A DNA stretch of 38,436 nucleotides from Blastomyces gilchristii SLH14081 (lineage: Eukaryota; Ascomycota; Eurotiomycetes; Onygenales; Ajellomycetaceae). The position numbers and the translations under genes were made by a program. The DNA lies in the NCBI RefSeq assembly GCF_000003855.2, contig NW_003101651.1, positions 454,833 to 493,268 of the forward strand, read 5' to 3'. Under the pieces are notes generated by a model that saw only the letters and a program-made list of their open reading frames with translations, was not told where the DNA came from and made no database searches. This document shows, piece by piece, positions 21,637 through 32,026 of this stretch. How positions within the stretch are numbered: position 1 is the stretch's first letter; every line of letters starts with the position of its first letter.

Positions 21637-24580
21637 CATCAAAAGCTTGATTATCTCAATCTCACAGATATCACTAAATTAGCAGCAGATTCATAACTGA
21701 GAATGAGAATCAAGAGTGACAGGGCTTTATCATTCTGCAAGATCTGTGTACAGGTAAAAATGACATGTTCAATATTTATATCAATAACAAGAACTGTCAA
21801 ATCTGTAATAAGATTCTTTATGAATCTTGCAGATGATGACTGTACACTATATGATGAAATCAATCTCTCTATTCATGAGAGAGCTAATTATTGAATGAGT
21901 ATTACAGATGATGTTACATGCTACAGATGAATTATTCTTATAATGTCAAAGAGTGAGATCACTGCATATTTGATGATCTTTATTAATGAAATTGAGGTCA
22001 CTACTTAACATCAAATTGAGACTTTACACTGAGATGATGAAGATGAATTTAAAAGTGATGAATTAAAGATCTACTGCTGATAGAAAGAAATCACATATAA
22101 GATTACTATATCTGATACATCACAGTTCAACAGCTCTGTAGAACATGTTAATTATATTATAGATGAAAAGACAAGAAGCTTACTATTTAACAGCAGACTT
22201 GTAAGAGAACTTTGAGATGAAGCTATTCAAGCTGTGATTATAATAATCAACACATTTTTAATATTAATGAAGATTTATAAGTGTCAGAGAGAGATCTTAT
22301 TATTCTCTTTTAAAGCTTGAATAGATGTTCAATCTTCTGCTCATTGAATATGCAGATGAGAATGTAAGATGTATAAGAAGAATCTGAAGATTATTAATAA
22401 GCTCATGAATAGAACTGATAATAAGAAATGATGATTAGTTGAATATTAAGAACTGCACTAATATTGTATCTGAAACTCTGCAATCTGAAAGCTTGAGATT
22501 GTAAGAAATATTGTTTTTGATGAAGAATTGACAATGGAAGAAGCACTGATGAATGTTATTAGAGAAGCAGTTAAACTGTCAGAGAAATTGAATATTCTTG
22601 ACACTATAAAGAGATGACAACACTGCCTTCTAAGAAGACTTATAAAGAATAAACCTGATGTTTTAAAGATACTTGCTGATGATGATATAAACAGTGCACT
22701 GAAATCAATATATCTACTAGATGATGAGACAGAACTTGTCAATGATGATATAAATGACTCTGTGAATAATGAAGATTCTGTACTCAGTGTTCTTAATGAT
22801 CATCTGATCACACTGACAGAGATAAAAAGAAGCCATGACTGAGAACATTGACACCAGACAATGAAGAAGAAAGTGAAAACTTTTGAACAGAAGAAGACAT
22901 ATATTGTCATTGAAGAGGCCCTGGAAATGAACATTCTTACAGATAAATGAGTGTACAATTGAAAATTGAATAACAAGAATGAAATCATCTGCTTTAGAGC
23001 TTATTGAGTGATTAGAGAATTTCTATAATAATAAGATATTCATTATAATAAGTTATATGCAGCAGTGATATCTGAACCTATATTACAGAGCTTATTCACT
23101 ATATCAACAGCAAGAGGTTGAAAAGTCAGATTGATTGACTATGTATCTATGTTTTTGAATGAGGTATTGCCTCAGAATGAGATAATATTTATGCAACTAC
23201 TCACAGAGACCAAGCATAGTTGTGATGAATTAGTAGGGCTTGTACATCAGAGCTTATACAGAATGAAATAGATAGTAAGAATATGATATTTTCTTACAAC
23301 AGAACACTTGATGAATCTAGAATTCAAGATCTCATCTTATAACAGTAGATTTCTTTATCATTCAATTCACAAGTTATTCTTGACACTACATGTCAATGAC
23401 TGTTGAATCACAGGGCCTGAAGAGAGTGAAATTGAGTGAATTTTAATGAAAATCAGAAAAAGGTTTAAGACAAAAGAAGTCAAACAGAATAAATCTTACC
23501 TGAGAATGAAGATTAAACACCAGATAAATGATGATCTAGCGGTTACACAGAGCTGTTATATTGAGGAGATTCTTGAAGATTTCAGCATGAATAAGATGAA
23601 TTCTGCAGGAACCTCTATAATGACAGACATATAACTGGAATTTTCATCTGATAAGAATGATGAATTGAATGACAACTTTACAGCTATGAGATATCATCAA
23701 GAATTGAGATCATTACAATATTTAATCTCAAGCAGCTGATCAGACCTGATGTTCACAGTCAACTATCTCTCATGTTTTAACTCATATTCACACAAAGCAT
23801 ATTGAGCAGTGTTGAAGCATGTTCTATGTTATGTTAAGAAGATGAAAAATCATGACATATTATACAGAAAGAAGATCAGTGATGAGAGTCTGAGTTCTGT
23901 GATATACTGTGATTCAGACTGAGTGAGGGTGAATCTTTAATACAAGTCAACTATCAGCTACATTATATTGATTAATGAGTCATCAATCTCATGACAGTTG
24001 CAGAGACAGACATCTATCATCAAATCAATTATGAAAGCTGAGTATATTGCAGCTAGTGAGACAGCTTGTGAGATAATCTAGTTGAATGATATGTTATATG
24101 ACACTGAATTGATGAATGATGAAAAAGTGAAAATATGCTCACATCTATGAGTTGATAATAAGAGAGCAATTGATCTAGCAAAGGGGAAATTCTTAACACA
24201 AAGATTGTGTCACATTGAGATCAGATATCATATTCTCTGCAATTTGATTGAAAAAGGAGAAATCATGATGAAATATGTTGATTCTACAGTGAATATAGCT
24301 GACAGTCTCATCAAGTCACTGGCAAAGCCTGCATTTGAAGATTTTATCAAAAGGATTGATATTCAGGAAATTAAGAAGAAGGAATGATTGAATGATAATG
24401 ATAATACAGTGAATCAATGAATTTTACATGTATTTCTTGATTTTTACAGTTATTGCTGTACAGATGCCTTTTCTAATGAGGAAATCAAGGTCTGATTAAT
24501 GTAATTAATTATTATTGCATTTTTGAAAGATTTGAGGATGGGGGAGGCCCCGGGTGATGGCTTATAGACCACGGTGTAGC

Positions 24581-24589
24581 AAGGAGGGG
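24581..24589 (+). promoter_or_regulatory. Polypurine tract of Copia-A1
   Basis: AAGGAGGGG immediately precedes the 3' LTR, the expected plus-strand primer position. Copia-A2 has AAGAGAGAG there (32018-32026), still all purine after G-to-A change. The surrounding 24535-24589 is GC-rich compared with the element body. Confidence 0.75.
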
Positions 24590-24689
24590 TGTTGGTGATT
24601 AGTACACCTACTCTAGTCATGTGCTACCTCAACCTATTTAGTGTAACTCGCGTAGTTAGATTACAACACAACAATGTTATTCTTCAAGA
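24590..24689 (+). repeat. Copia-A1 3' LTR (100 bp)
   Basis: It begins TGTTGGTGATTAGTACACC and ends CTTCAAGA, and is followed by the CAGAT duplication. The TAACTCGCGTAGTTA palindrome lies at 24644-24658. It keeps more C/G than the 5' LTR. Confidence 0.88.
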
Positions 24690-26156
24690 CAGATCAGTGA
24701 AACTCTTAAGAGATTATTTAATATAATTACTTACAATCTGAGTGACTAATTATATACAAATCATAAATCTCTTATATTATTCTAGTGTGTAAGAGTTCAG
24801 AATGAGAGACTCAGTATTATTCACAGAATCACAGAGTATTATTATTATTAATTGAGTATTTTATAATATCAGTTCTTATATATAGTTCTAAAAGAAATCA
24901 GAGTACTTCTTAATATACTATCTCAGTGAGTATTTAAAGAAGTCTATTAATCTGAGCTGTTATATATCACAATTCATTCAGTGTAGATTTAAGAGAAGTC
25001 AGAATATCAGTGACAGTTCTGATCAGAGAAGTATATATAGTGTCATGAGTAATCTTATTATGATTAACTAGTATCCTCAGATTTAAGAGCTGATATTTTT
25101 AGTTCATTCAATAAGTGTCTATTATATTAGATGATATATCTTACTCTTATTATAAGAGAGTATCTGTCATTGAGTTCTGACTGTCAGAATGATAGTATAT
25201 TGTAAAATAAAAACAGCTTAATAGCTCAGATTATCATATCTGACATTCAGTAAGCTTATAAATAATAGTGAAGTGCTTGAGATTCTTATAATCTGTAATT
25301 ATCTCAAGAATAAAGATACTTCAAAGCTCAGAGTCTCATTCTTCTAGATAGTATACTATTATGAGAAGTTTCTTATCATAGATCTCATAGTTGTATTTAA
25401 CAGAGCTCAACTTCTTAGATATAAAGATATATAATTATAATATAGCTTTCTCTATAATATAGTCAGAGAAGTCAGCTTTAACAACTGTTTTATAACCAGA
25501 GTTAAATATTATTAGTAGAGAAGTATTAATAAATATCTTCTTTATCTGTATAAATACAGCTTCAGTATTTACTAATTATTGAAATACTGAGTTCTTCTTA
25601 GTAAGTTCTGTAAGTGATCTTATAATATCTGAGAAGTTTTATATAAATCACTGATAGAAGTTAGTAAATCTAATAAAGCTTTATACACTTTTTATAATAT
25701 ATGAAGCTTCTCATTCAAGAATGACAGAGATCTTTTCAGAATTCATTCAGATTTTCTTATCAGTTTCTATAATAAAATCTAGATATTTTATACTCTTGAC
25801 TTTAAAATCACATTTATTAATATCTATTGAAAGTTCTGCTTCTTATAATTATTATAATACTCTTTATACATACTCTTGATATTCTTCTCTGAACTTATCA
25901 GTAAAGATGAGAATGTTATTAAGATAAGTAGATACAAACTTATCAAGAAAATCTTGAAGTGCTCAGTTGATATACTTCTGAAATATACTAAGAGTATTAA
26001 TCAATTCAAAAGATGTGACTATTCATTTAAAAAGACTATATTATATTCAGAATGCTGTAAGTCACTTATCTTCTTTAATAATATAAATCTTATGAAAAGT
26101 AGTGATAATATCTAGCTTTATAAATTATTGAGCTTATCTGATATGAGCTAGAGTTT
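24690..26156 (-). pseudogene. Gypsy-2 fragment: RT, RNase H and N-terminal integrase
   Basis: Reverse complement of Gypsy-1 about 15765-17235. The RT core around YLDD lies near 25910-25930 (minus), and the region mirrored from 15799-16038 spans 25876-26115. RNase H follows toward 25150, then the integrase zinc region toward 24900. The left end carries the Copia-A1 duplication CAGAT and the right end the chimera's duplication GCTAGAGTTT (26147-26156). Confidence 0.85.
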
Positions 26157-26169
26157 TATTATTATTATT
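26157..26169 (-). repeat. (TAA)n tail of the chimera
   Basis: A TATTATTATTATT tract on the plus strand directly abuts the target duplication. It matches the tail of LINE-2. Confidence 0.8.
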
Positions 26170-26509
26170 CTTCAATTATAGATGTATGCAGTCAGAGACT
26201 ATGACATCTACCTGAGAACTTTTAGTTCTCAGGGTTTTTTCTATATCTATAAAGTCAACTATTATACATTTATCAATTTCAGATATACAAAATCAGAAAA
26301 TTCCAGCTCAGAATATAAAAACTGTTTATAAATTACAGTATTTCAATATCTTCTGATACTTTGAAATCATTTGAAAATATCATGATAAAGAAAAAGAGAA
26401 TATAGTCTTAAAGATAGACACATTAAATAGATAGATAGAAAATAATAGAAAAGAATAAGTACAGTAAAGAGAGACTATAATAAAATAAAATTATTAAAAG
26501 ATAGTATAT
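26170..26509 (-). other. LINE 3'UTR of the chimera, with a 9-bp perfect stem-loop
   Basis: Reverse complement of about 7820-8167. The hairpin CCTGAGAAC - TTTTA - GTTCTCAGG occupies 26211-26233, 42 nt from the tail, and is the intact version of the one at 8105-8125. The left part continues beyond Gypsy-3. Confidence 0.8.
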
Positions 26510-27216
26510 TGTGGTGAGCTGCGCTGATCAATCATATAGACTATTCTGTTACACTCCACAGATTCCTACCGCTCCATTCTCAAACGCGTACACTCTGATT
26601 CTCAGCCATTCTCAATTGCCGATCCTCGGCCGCCATGAACACGTATAGATTCTTCCGCCCTGAAGCTCCACTGCATATGCCACCACATATGCGTATAAAT
26701 ATCCACTTCAATCACTGATTCTTGTACTTTCTCTTTCTTTTCCTTCTCTAATGTTTTTCTCTTTGTTATATAAGACCTATCAATATCATACCGATCTATT
26801 CGGCGTAGGCCCCTTACACTAATCGCCCGACCTGGACTCCGAGTTCCGCATTATCCGAAACAGCGGCCCTTGACCGATGGGAACTGCTTCTGGAAAGGGG
26901 GGGCTAATGTGGCGGGCTGCGCCTGATCAATCATATAGACTATTCTGTTACACTTCACAGATTCCTACCACTCCATTCTTAAATGCATACACTCTGATTC
27001 TCAGCCATTCTCAATCACTGATCCTCAGCTGCCATGAACATGTATAGATTCTTCCGCCCCGAAGCTTCACTGTGTACACCATCACATACATGTATAAATA
27101 TTCACTTCAATCACTGATTCTTGTACTTTCTCTTTCTTTTCCTTCTCTAATGTTTTTCTCTTTGTATATAAGACCTATCAATATCATACTGATCTATTCG
27201 GCGTAGGCTTCTTACA
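26510..27216 (+). mobile_element. Gypsy-3: LTR - 89 bp - LTR deletion derivative
   Basis: Two 309-bp LTRs (26510-26818 and 26908-27216) enclose only the last 89 bp of Pol. A TATAT duplication (26505-26509, 27217-27221) flanks the unit, inside the LINE 3'UTR of the chimera. The LTRs resemble those of Gypsy-1. The unit either inserted in deleted form or lost its interior later. It keeps both ends that matter in cis. The central part, from the end of the first LTR through the start of the second, is free of the RIP decay seen around it. Confidence 0.9.
26819..26907 (+). pseudogene. Undecayed C-terminal end of Gypsy Pol (chromodomain tail)
   Basis: An open frame reads PTWTPSSALSETAALDRW and LLLERGG then TAA directly before the second LTR. 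The same positions in Gypsy-1 (about 18330-18417) read TLSSVLSETVVLD with TGA for Trp. The purine run GGAAAGGGGGGG (26891-26902) is the probable polypurine tract. No start codon remains, so it is a remnant. Confidence 0.85.
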
Positions 27217-28192
27217 TATATAACTATTTAACAGACTATATCTATCATTTTCATTCCTTCATATTCAGATACTTCTGAATTCAGTCATTTTCTTATAGCT
27301 ACTTGAGTTTCTGATAGAAAGTCTATTAAGTATTTAATTTCTATCTCAGTTGAGAATAAGAACCTTATATTTAATTGATTTAAATCATACTTCTTCTTCA
27401 ATCTGACTCTGAGACTATTGTATAATGTATAATATATTATAATATACTTAGAATTTTCATTTATATTACAGAATAAGCATTCTGTTGAATTAAATCTATC
27501 ATCAAATCTTTATATATAGAATTTAAAATAATCATATTCTAGTTTCAGCTGAATTATAGATGAGAATATTTTCTTTTTATATTTAATTAAACAAGATTTT
27601 TATTTTAATTTTATCTTAAATCTTGAAATAATGTATACTCTTCTTTTATTTCTATCAGCTTTTATTTCATTTATTTAAATAAGATTCTTTTATCTTTCTC
27701 TTTATAAAAGATCAGAATACTGTTTTTTAAATAGATCTGTTTAATTCTGAACTCTTTTTTACTGCTGAATCAGTCAATTCATTGTCATGAATATTTATAT
27801 AAGTAGAAACTTAGTATAGATAAATTATCAGTTTTAATACTCTTGTCTTTTGAATTTTCATAACAGAATTTAAAATCAGTTTAAGATTTATTTAATTATT
27901 ATGAATCTGACTATTTTTAAGTCTTTTCAAAGCAGCTTAACTATCAAAGAATATTTATATCTCTTTCAAGCTATTTTCTCTTTTATAAGACTTTATCTTA
28001 ATAACTTTGAAAGCTTTTACTATTGCAAATAGTTCAGCATCAAAAATCTCAGATTCATAGCTTAAATTTCAGAAATCTGAGATGAAATTGATATCATCTT
28101 TAGTATAAGTAATATCTGCATCTAATCTATTCAAACTCTCATTTTTTGAGCCATCTGAGTAAATCAGAATAGAGTCTTTCATATTGACTACA
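27217..28192 (-). pseudogene. LINE ORF2 C-terminal part within the chimera (RNase H)
   Basis: Reverse complement of about 6849-7815 of LINE-2: the RNase H region with its Asp-containing IFSDSQAAL equivalent, the Cys/His tail and the stop. Several positions are less mutated than in LINE-2 (for example ATGGCTCAAAAAATGAGAG for ATGACTTAAAAAATGAGAA). The right edge at about 28192 is the fusion point with the unknown body. LINE homology stops within a few bases of TGTAGTCAATATG. Confidence 0.82.
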
Positions 28193-28854
28193 GGTGCTAG
28201 TCACCCGCAGAATGCATCTTAAGCTAATTACATTTTAACTCTCTATAATTAACTAATCACCGCGTTCATTCTCTCGGGCCAGTCACTCTTCCAGAGGTGT
28301 TATTTAGTGACTGCCACTGCTCACTTGATAATGTATATATCAAGCTTTTCATTGCTGATCTCAGCTCTGTTAGATGCTCATAGATCTATCAATCAGTTAT
28401 CATAATCTCACTCTGTATTAGAGACTAATTATAGACTCAATGACTACAGTTCTCTCTGTCAGTATTAGAGATTGACAGTGAGTTTACAGACTCTAGTCTA
28501 TCAGAGTGCTCTGTCTAGAGTCTAGATATATATCTAGATTTACTAGTTAGATGATTTTCACAATCATTTTCTATATTTAAGAGAAAGCTAGACTCTGATA
28601 ATGACTCTAGTTAGAGACTAGCTTAAGTAGTGTATAATCACTACATTAGACTTGACTCTATATTATTAGAACCTTGACAGATATATAGTAGAATAGTGAG
28701 ATATTAACACTCTATATCAGCTCTGATAAGTGTTCATAGAATCTTACTTAACTAGTAACTTCACTTACAGTAGAGAGTTCTATCTCACATCAAGTCTTAC
28801 TAATTAAGCTCAGCCTCTATTACATAAGAGCTTTTATGAGTAAGAAGTGACAGA
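28193..28854 (-). other. Unrecognised body of the chimera
   Basis: About 660 bp with no match to any other part of the window and no credible ORF. It is AT-rich and has many CTAGA/TCTAG-type words, except for a CpG-bearing block at about 28200-28325 next to the LINE junction. That block contains an inverted repeat CAGTCACT / AGTGACTG (about 28280-28314). It could be the body of a long SINE or a structured RNA captured with the tRNA head. I do not recognise it. Confidence 0.5.
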
Positions 28855-28935
28855 TGCTAGCAGTGAGATTCAAACCCATGCATCTCTAATGTATGCGGCC
28901 TTGATTACCAGTCTTATTAACTGAGTCACGCTGGC
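28855..28935 (-). tRNA. tRNA-like Pol III head, class II shape (decayed, SINE-type)
   Basis: 81 nt starting GCCAGCGTG and ending TGCTAGCA. The ends pair as an acceptor stem (GCCAGCG with TGCTAGC, one mismatch explained by G to A). The A-box is TGACTCAGTTAATA, which is TGGCTCAGTTGG-like after two or three G-to-A changes. The B-box is GGTTTGAATCT (28866-28876), one or two transitions from GGTTCGAATCC. The T-stem ATGGG/CTCAC fits with transitions. A GCAT/ATGC stem forms a long variable arm, as in Leu or Ser tRNAs. The anticodon arm does not fold cleanly, so amino-acid identity is not assigned. It is probably a pseudo-tRNA serving as promoter and RNA start. Confidence 0.65.
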
Positions 28936-29233
28936 GCTAGAGTTTCATTGATAAGAGATAAGAAATAGCAGTTCTTCTTTATTAATCTAGTCAGTTCTTA
29001 ATAATTCATACAGAATCAGAGTTCTTTATCTGATTTCTTTGCAAAGAGAATAGAAGCTGCAGTAGAGAAGTTGCTAATATATATGAATTCTTTATTTAAT
29101 AGATTATTAAGCGTCTTTCAAAGAAGAAGAAGTTTATCTCAGAATATATTATAAAAAGAGTCTTATAATAATTTAAGATCTTTACCATTCTTCTTTTTCA
29201 ACTTGATACTGCGATTCACTTCTGAATCTTATA
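28936..29233 (-). pseudogene. Gypsy-2 fragment: RT N-terminal region
   Basis: Reverse complement of Gypsy-1 about 15480-15775, between protease and RT core, including the AGAACTCTGATTCTGT-like segment. The left end is the chimera's duplication (28936-28945) and the right end is the TTATA duplication of Copia-A2 (29229-29233). Confidence 0.82.
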
Positions 29234-29337
29234 TGTTGATGATTACTACACCTACCCTAGTCACGTGCCACCCCAACCTATTCATTTAGTGTAACTCGCG
29301 TAGTTAGATTACAACATAATAATATTATTCTTCAAGA
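29234..29337 (+). repeat. Copia-A2 5' LTR (104 bp)
   Basis: The least mutated of the four Copia-A LTRs (CACCTACCCTAGTCACGTGC), with a 4-bp insertion (CCTATTCATTTAG for CCTATTTAG) shared with its 3' partner. The palindrome lies at 29292-29306. Confidence 0.88.
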
Positions 29338-29467
29338 GATTATGAAGCACTTCACAAGCAACAAATAACTGCAACAATGTGCAATTGACATCTTCACACA
29401 TTGTTACAAGTGTGTCTAGATGATTTATTGAGTGATTGAACTCATGATTAATCTAAGATTCAGAGAG

Positions 29468-31920
29468 ATGTCTGACTTAACAAAAGAATATATGTCTTCA
29501 AGATGAAGAAATGAGAAAATGCCAGAGCAGTAAACACAAGATCACAGATCACTGTCAATGTTAATAATGAATTGAAAGACAGCTTCTGAGGCATTTGAGC
29601 TGAATAACATGATTGTGAAGAACAGTCTGATGAGTTTAACAATAAATACAAAGACTCAGTTGAAGACATCAATGAGATATCAGACAATGCAGAGAGCTTA
29701 AGTGACTGAAATAATAATAGCTCTGTGAGTGAGAAGACTTGCATGAGACTAGAAATTACAAGACTTCAGCATGAAGTCAAGTGAATAAAGACAGACAGAG
29801 ATGAAAATGAAGAGCTTAGTGTAGATTTAATGAACTATCTTTAACAGAAGAGTAGAACATCTGCATTGATAAAGATTCTTAATGAATTCAGAGATTAAGT
29901 AAGATCTATAAAGAAGCCTGTTATACTCACTGCCTCTGTAAATTATTCTATATGAAAAGAAGAGATTCTGCTTACAGCAAGATAATCTGAAACAGATGAC
30001 ATTCTTAATGATAAGCAGATTAATTCTGATAAGAATATCAGTATAAATATGTAATATTTTTGATCAGAATGAAATATCTGACTATATAACTATATATGAT
30101 CTGCAATCACTCTGCAGACTAAATCTCACTTTATTATACTCAAGAAGTCTTAACTATCTGCTTATTCTCTATGATCTGTCATAGAGAATAATTTCACTGA
30201 GAGGCCTGCTGTCCGCAGAACTTGCCTGTTTCAAGAATTGATTGAGATAACATCAAAATCAAAGAGTTCTGATTGCATATTTATCAAATGTTTAATCACA
30301 ATCAGAACTGATTATATCTGATTAGAATATAATATCAAAGATTTCATGTGTTTTAACAGACTTCTTACAGGGATTAGTAAAGATTGATCATCTTTTATAA
30401 AGAATTAAATGAATGTAATAGAGAAGAATAAGAATGCTAGAACACTCAAAAATGATTTCATAAGATTGTATCAAGATATTCTTCTATGATTATCAGCTAC
30501 TGACAAATCTCTCATCTCTGATAAAAAGACCTCTGCAAATAATGCTTAAGACAAGAATAAGAAAGACAAGGATAAAGACAATGACAAGGACAAGAACACT
30601 GAATTCAAACCTGAACATAGAGTTAATGATGTGAGAATATACTATCATTATCAAAAAGTTGATCATATTCAGGCTGACTGTTGAAAGAAATACTCTGAGA
30701 AACATTCTTCAAACTTCAATACAAATAGAAACAAGAATAAAGACAAGAATGCAGAGAATACAGATACTGCTTCTGTTCACAATGTCATGAAGCAAGTATT
30801 TTATATCAAGGAAAAGACCTATATAAGTGATCAGACAGGAAAAGATACCTGAATTCTAGACTCTGAATCAGGTGCTCATGTCACATCTCACAGGGATCTT
30901 GTCATGACAAAATCTCAGAAGATGAAAGTGATGTTGAAAATGACAGACAGAACAGTAGTCTCTGCTACAGCTATAGAAGATACAAAGATCTCAGTGAAAG
31001 AGACAGATATGCTGTTAAATAATGTCTGCTATGTTCTGAAGTTAGAAGTGAATCTCATAAGTATGAATAAGCTTGTATATCAGGGTTATATCTATAAGCA
31101 GTTGATATATAAGAATAATCATGCTATGTTGATTATGTCTTCTGACTGCATATTCTCATTTACAGCAAGATTAAATGAGAATTATATCTATAAGATGAAA
31201 AGGCCAGTTATATACAGAGACTTGATCTGAACTTATGATAATGCAATGACATTAAAAGCTAGAACATCTAAATCCTGCAGATATTATAAAAATGACAGCA
31301 GACTCATATCTAGAGATGAGAATTATTGATTAACAAGCTTTATCATTCTGCAAAGTCTGTGTTCAGATAAAAATGACATGTTCAATCTTCACATCTATGA
31401 TATGAGCTGTCAAGCTGGCAATGAGATTCTTCATCAATCTGACAGAGAATGGAAAAACACTTTTCAATGAGAATGACACCTTCACTAGAGAGGGTGCAAG
31501 TTATTGATTGAGTATAACAGACAATGCAATCTGTTATATAACACTGAGTTGATGAATGATGAAAAAGTGAAAATATGCTAACATCTATGAGTTGATAATA
31601 AGAAAGTAATCAATCTAGCAAAGGGGGAATTCTTAACATGAAGATTGCATCATATTAAGATTAGATATCATATTCTCTGTAATTTGATTGAAAAAGAGGA
31701 AATCATGATGAAACATATTGATTCTACAGCAAACATAGCTGATGAGCTCATCAAGTCACTGATGAAGCCTGCATTTGAAGATTTTATTAAAAGAATTGAT
31801 TTAAAAGAGATCAGAAAGAAATGATTGAATAATAATAATAATACAGTGAATCAGTGGATTTTGTATATATTTCTTGATTTTTATAGTTATTACTGTATGA
31901 ACATCTTTTCTAATAAGGAA
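29468..31920 (+). pseudogene. Copia-A2 Gag-Pol remnant: Gag, protease, integrase start, RNase H end (decayed)
   Basis: The start ATG at 29468 (MSDLTKEYM) is probably the family start. A one-base deletion near 29617 (GTGAAGAACAG against GTAAAAGAACAG in Copia-A1) shifts the remaining coding sequence into another frame. The zinc knuckle (30634-30690) reads YYHYQKVDHIQADC. Protease is WILDSESGAHVTS (about 30849-30890, one Trp as TGA), keeping Asp-Ser but not Gly. 30904-31230 is open (108 codons). After a deletion junction near 31530 the RNase H end follows (VDNKKVINLAKG, about 31590). A preserved TGG in NQWILYIF at about 31855 shows that TGA at 24417 in Copia-A1 was a Trp codon. The stop is near 31940. 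Confidence 0.82.
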
Positions 31921-32026
31921 ATTAGAGTCTGATTGATGTAATTAATTATTATTGCATTTTTGAAAGATTTGAGAATGAGGGAGGCTCCAGGTGGCGGCTT
32001 ATAGGCCACGGTGTAGCAAGAGAGAG

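Larger units (their letters stand above)
19750..24504 (+). pseudogene. Copia-A1 Gag-Pol polyprotein: Gag, protease, integrase, RT, RNase H (decayed)
   Basis: A single frame runs throughout, broken by stops. The ancestral start is probably the ATG seen in Copia-A2 (29468); here it is lost, and 19750 is the first in-frame ATG. Gag ends with a perfect Cys-x2-Cys-x4-His-x4-Cys knuckle, CYHCQKIGHIQMNC, near 20935-20979 after a Lys-rich tract. Protease: WVLNSEFSAHA (about 21136), DSG changed to NSE. Integrase zinc region SFCKICVQVKMTC (about 21730), core ITDDVTCYRWIILIM (about 21900). RT: DKWVYNWKLNNKNEII (about 22945), RLIDYVSMFLNE (motif A, about 23130), and LHVNDC (about 23390) for YVDD. RNase H: YCDSDW (about 23900), KAEYIAASETACE, VDNKRAIDLAKGKF. 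The stop is TGA at 24385 or, if that is a mutated Trp as Copia-A2 suggests, TAA at 24502. Confidence 0.88.
19509..24689 (+). mobile_element. Copia-A1: full-length Ty1/Copia element
   Basis: Two 100-bp LTRs (19509-19608, 24590-24689) enclose one Gag-Pol frame. The target duplication CAGAT (19504-19508, 24690-24694) sits in Gypsy-2, which resumes after it as CAGTGAAACTC, matching the uninterrupted Gypsy sequence (ATCTCAGATCAGTAGAACTC) apart from scattered changes. Integrase before RT makes it Ty1/Copia. Total length is 5,181 bp. Copia-A2 is a shortened relative with 104-bp LTRs that carry a 4-bp insertion. Confidence 0.92.
26157..28935 (-). mobile_element. Chimeric retrocopy: tRNA-like head, unknown body, LINE 3' third with (TAA)n tail
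   Basis: Read on the minus strand: tRNA-like head 28935-28855, unrecognised body 28854-about 28193, LINE ORF2 C-terminus and 3'UTR (28192-27217 and 26509-26170), and a (TAA)n tail 26169-26157. One 10-bp duplication, GCTAGAGTTT, flanks the whole (26147-26156 and 28936-28945), and the Gypsy-2 sequence resumes seamlessly. The entire composite therefore integrated as one molecule. Target-primed insertion with a LINE tail and a foreign 5' part that begins at an RNA start is what template switching by LINE RT would make. Gypsy-3 inserted later at 26510. An alternative is a SINE family with an extra-long LINE-derived tail. Confidence 0.8.

Noticed and set aside
24838..24853. ATT-repeat tract as another LINE tail
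   Set aside because: It is internal to Gypsy-2 sequence that is collinear with Gypsy-1, with no LINE 3'UTR beside it. The tract at 33141-33160 is rejected for the same reason.
28855..28935. Functional host tRNA gene
   Set aside because: It lies inside the target duplication of a retro-insertion, has RIP-type changes in both the A- and B-box, and lacks a clean anticodon arm.
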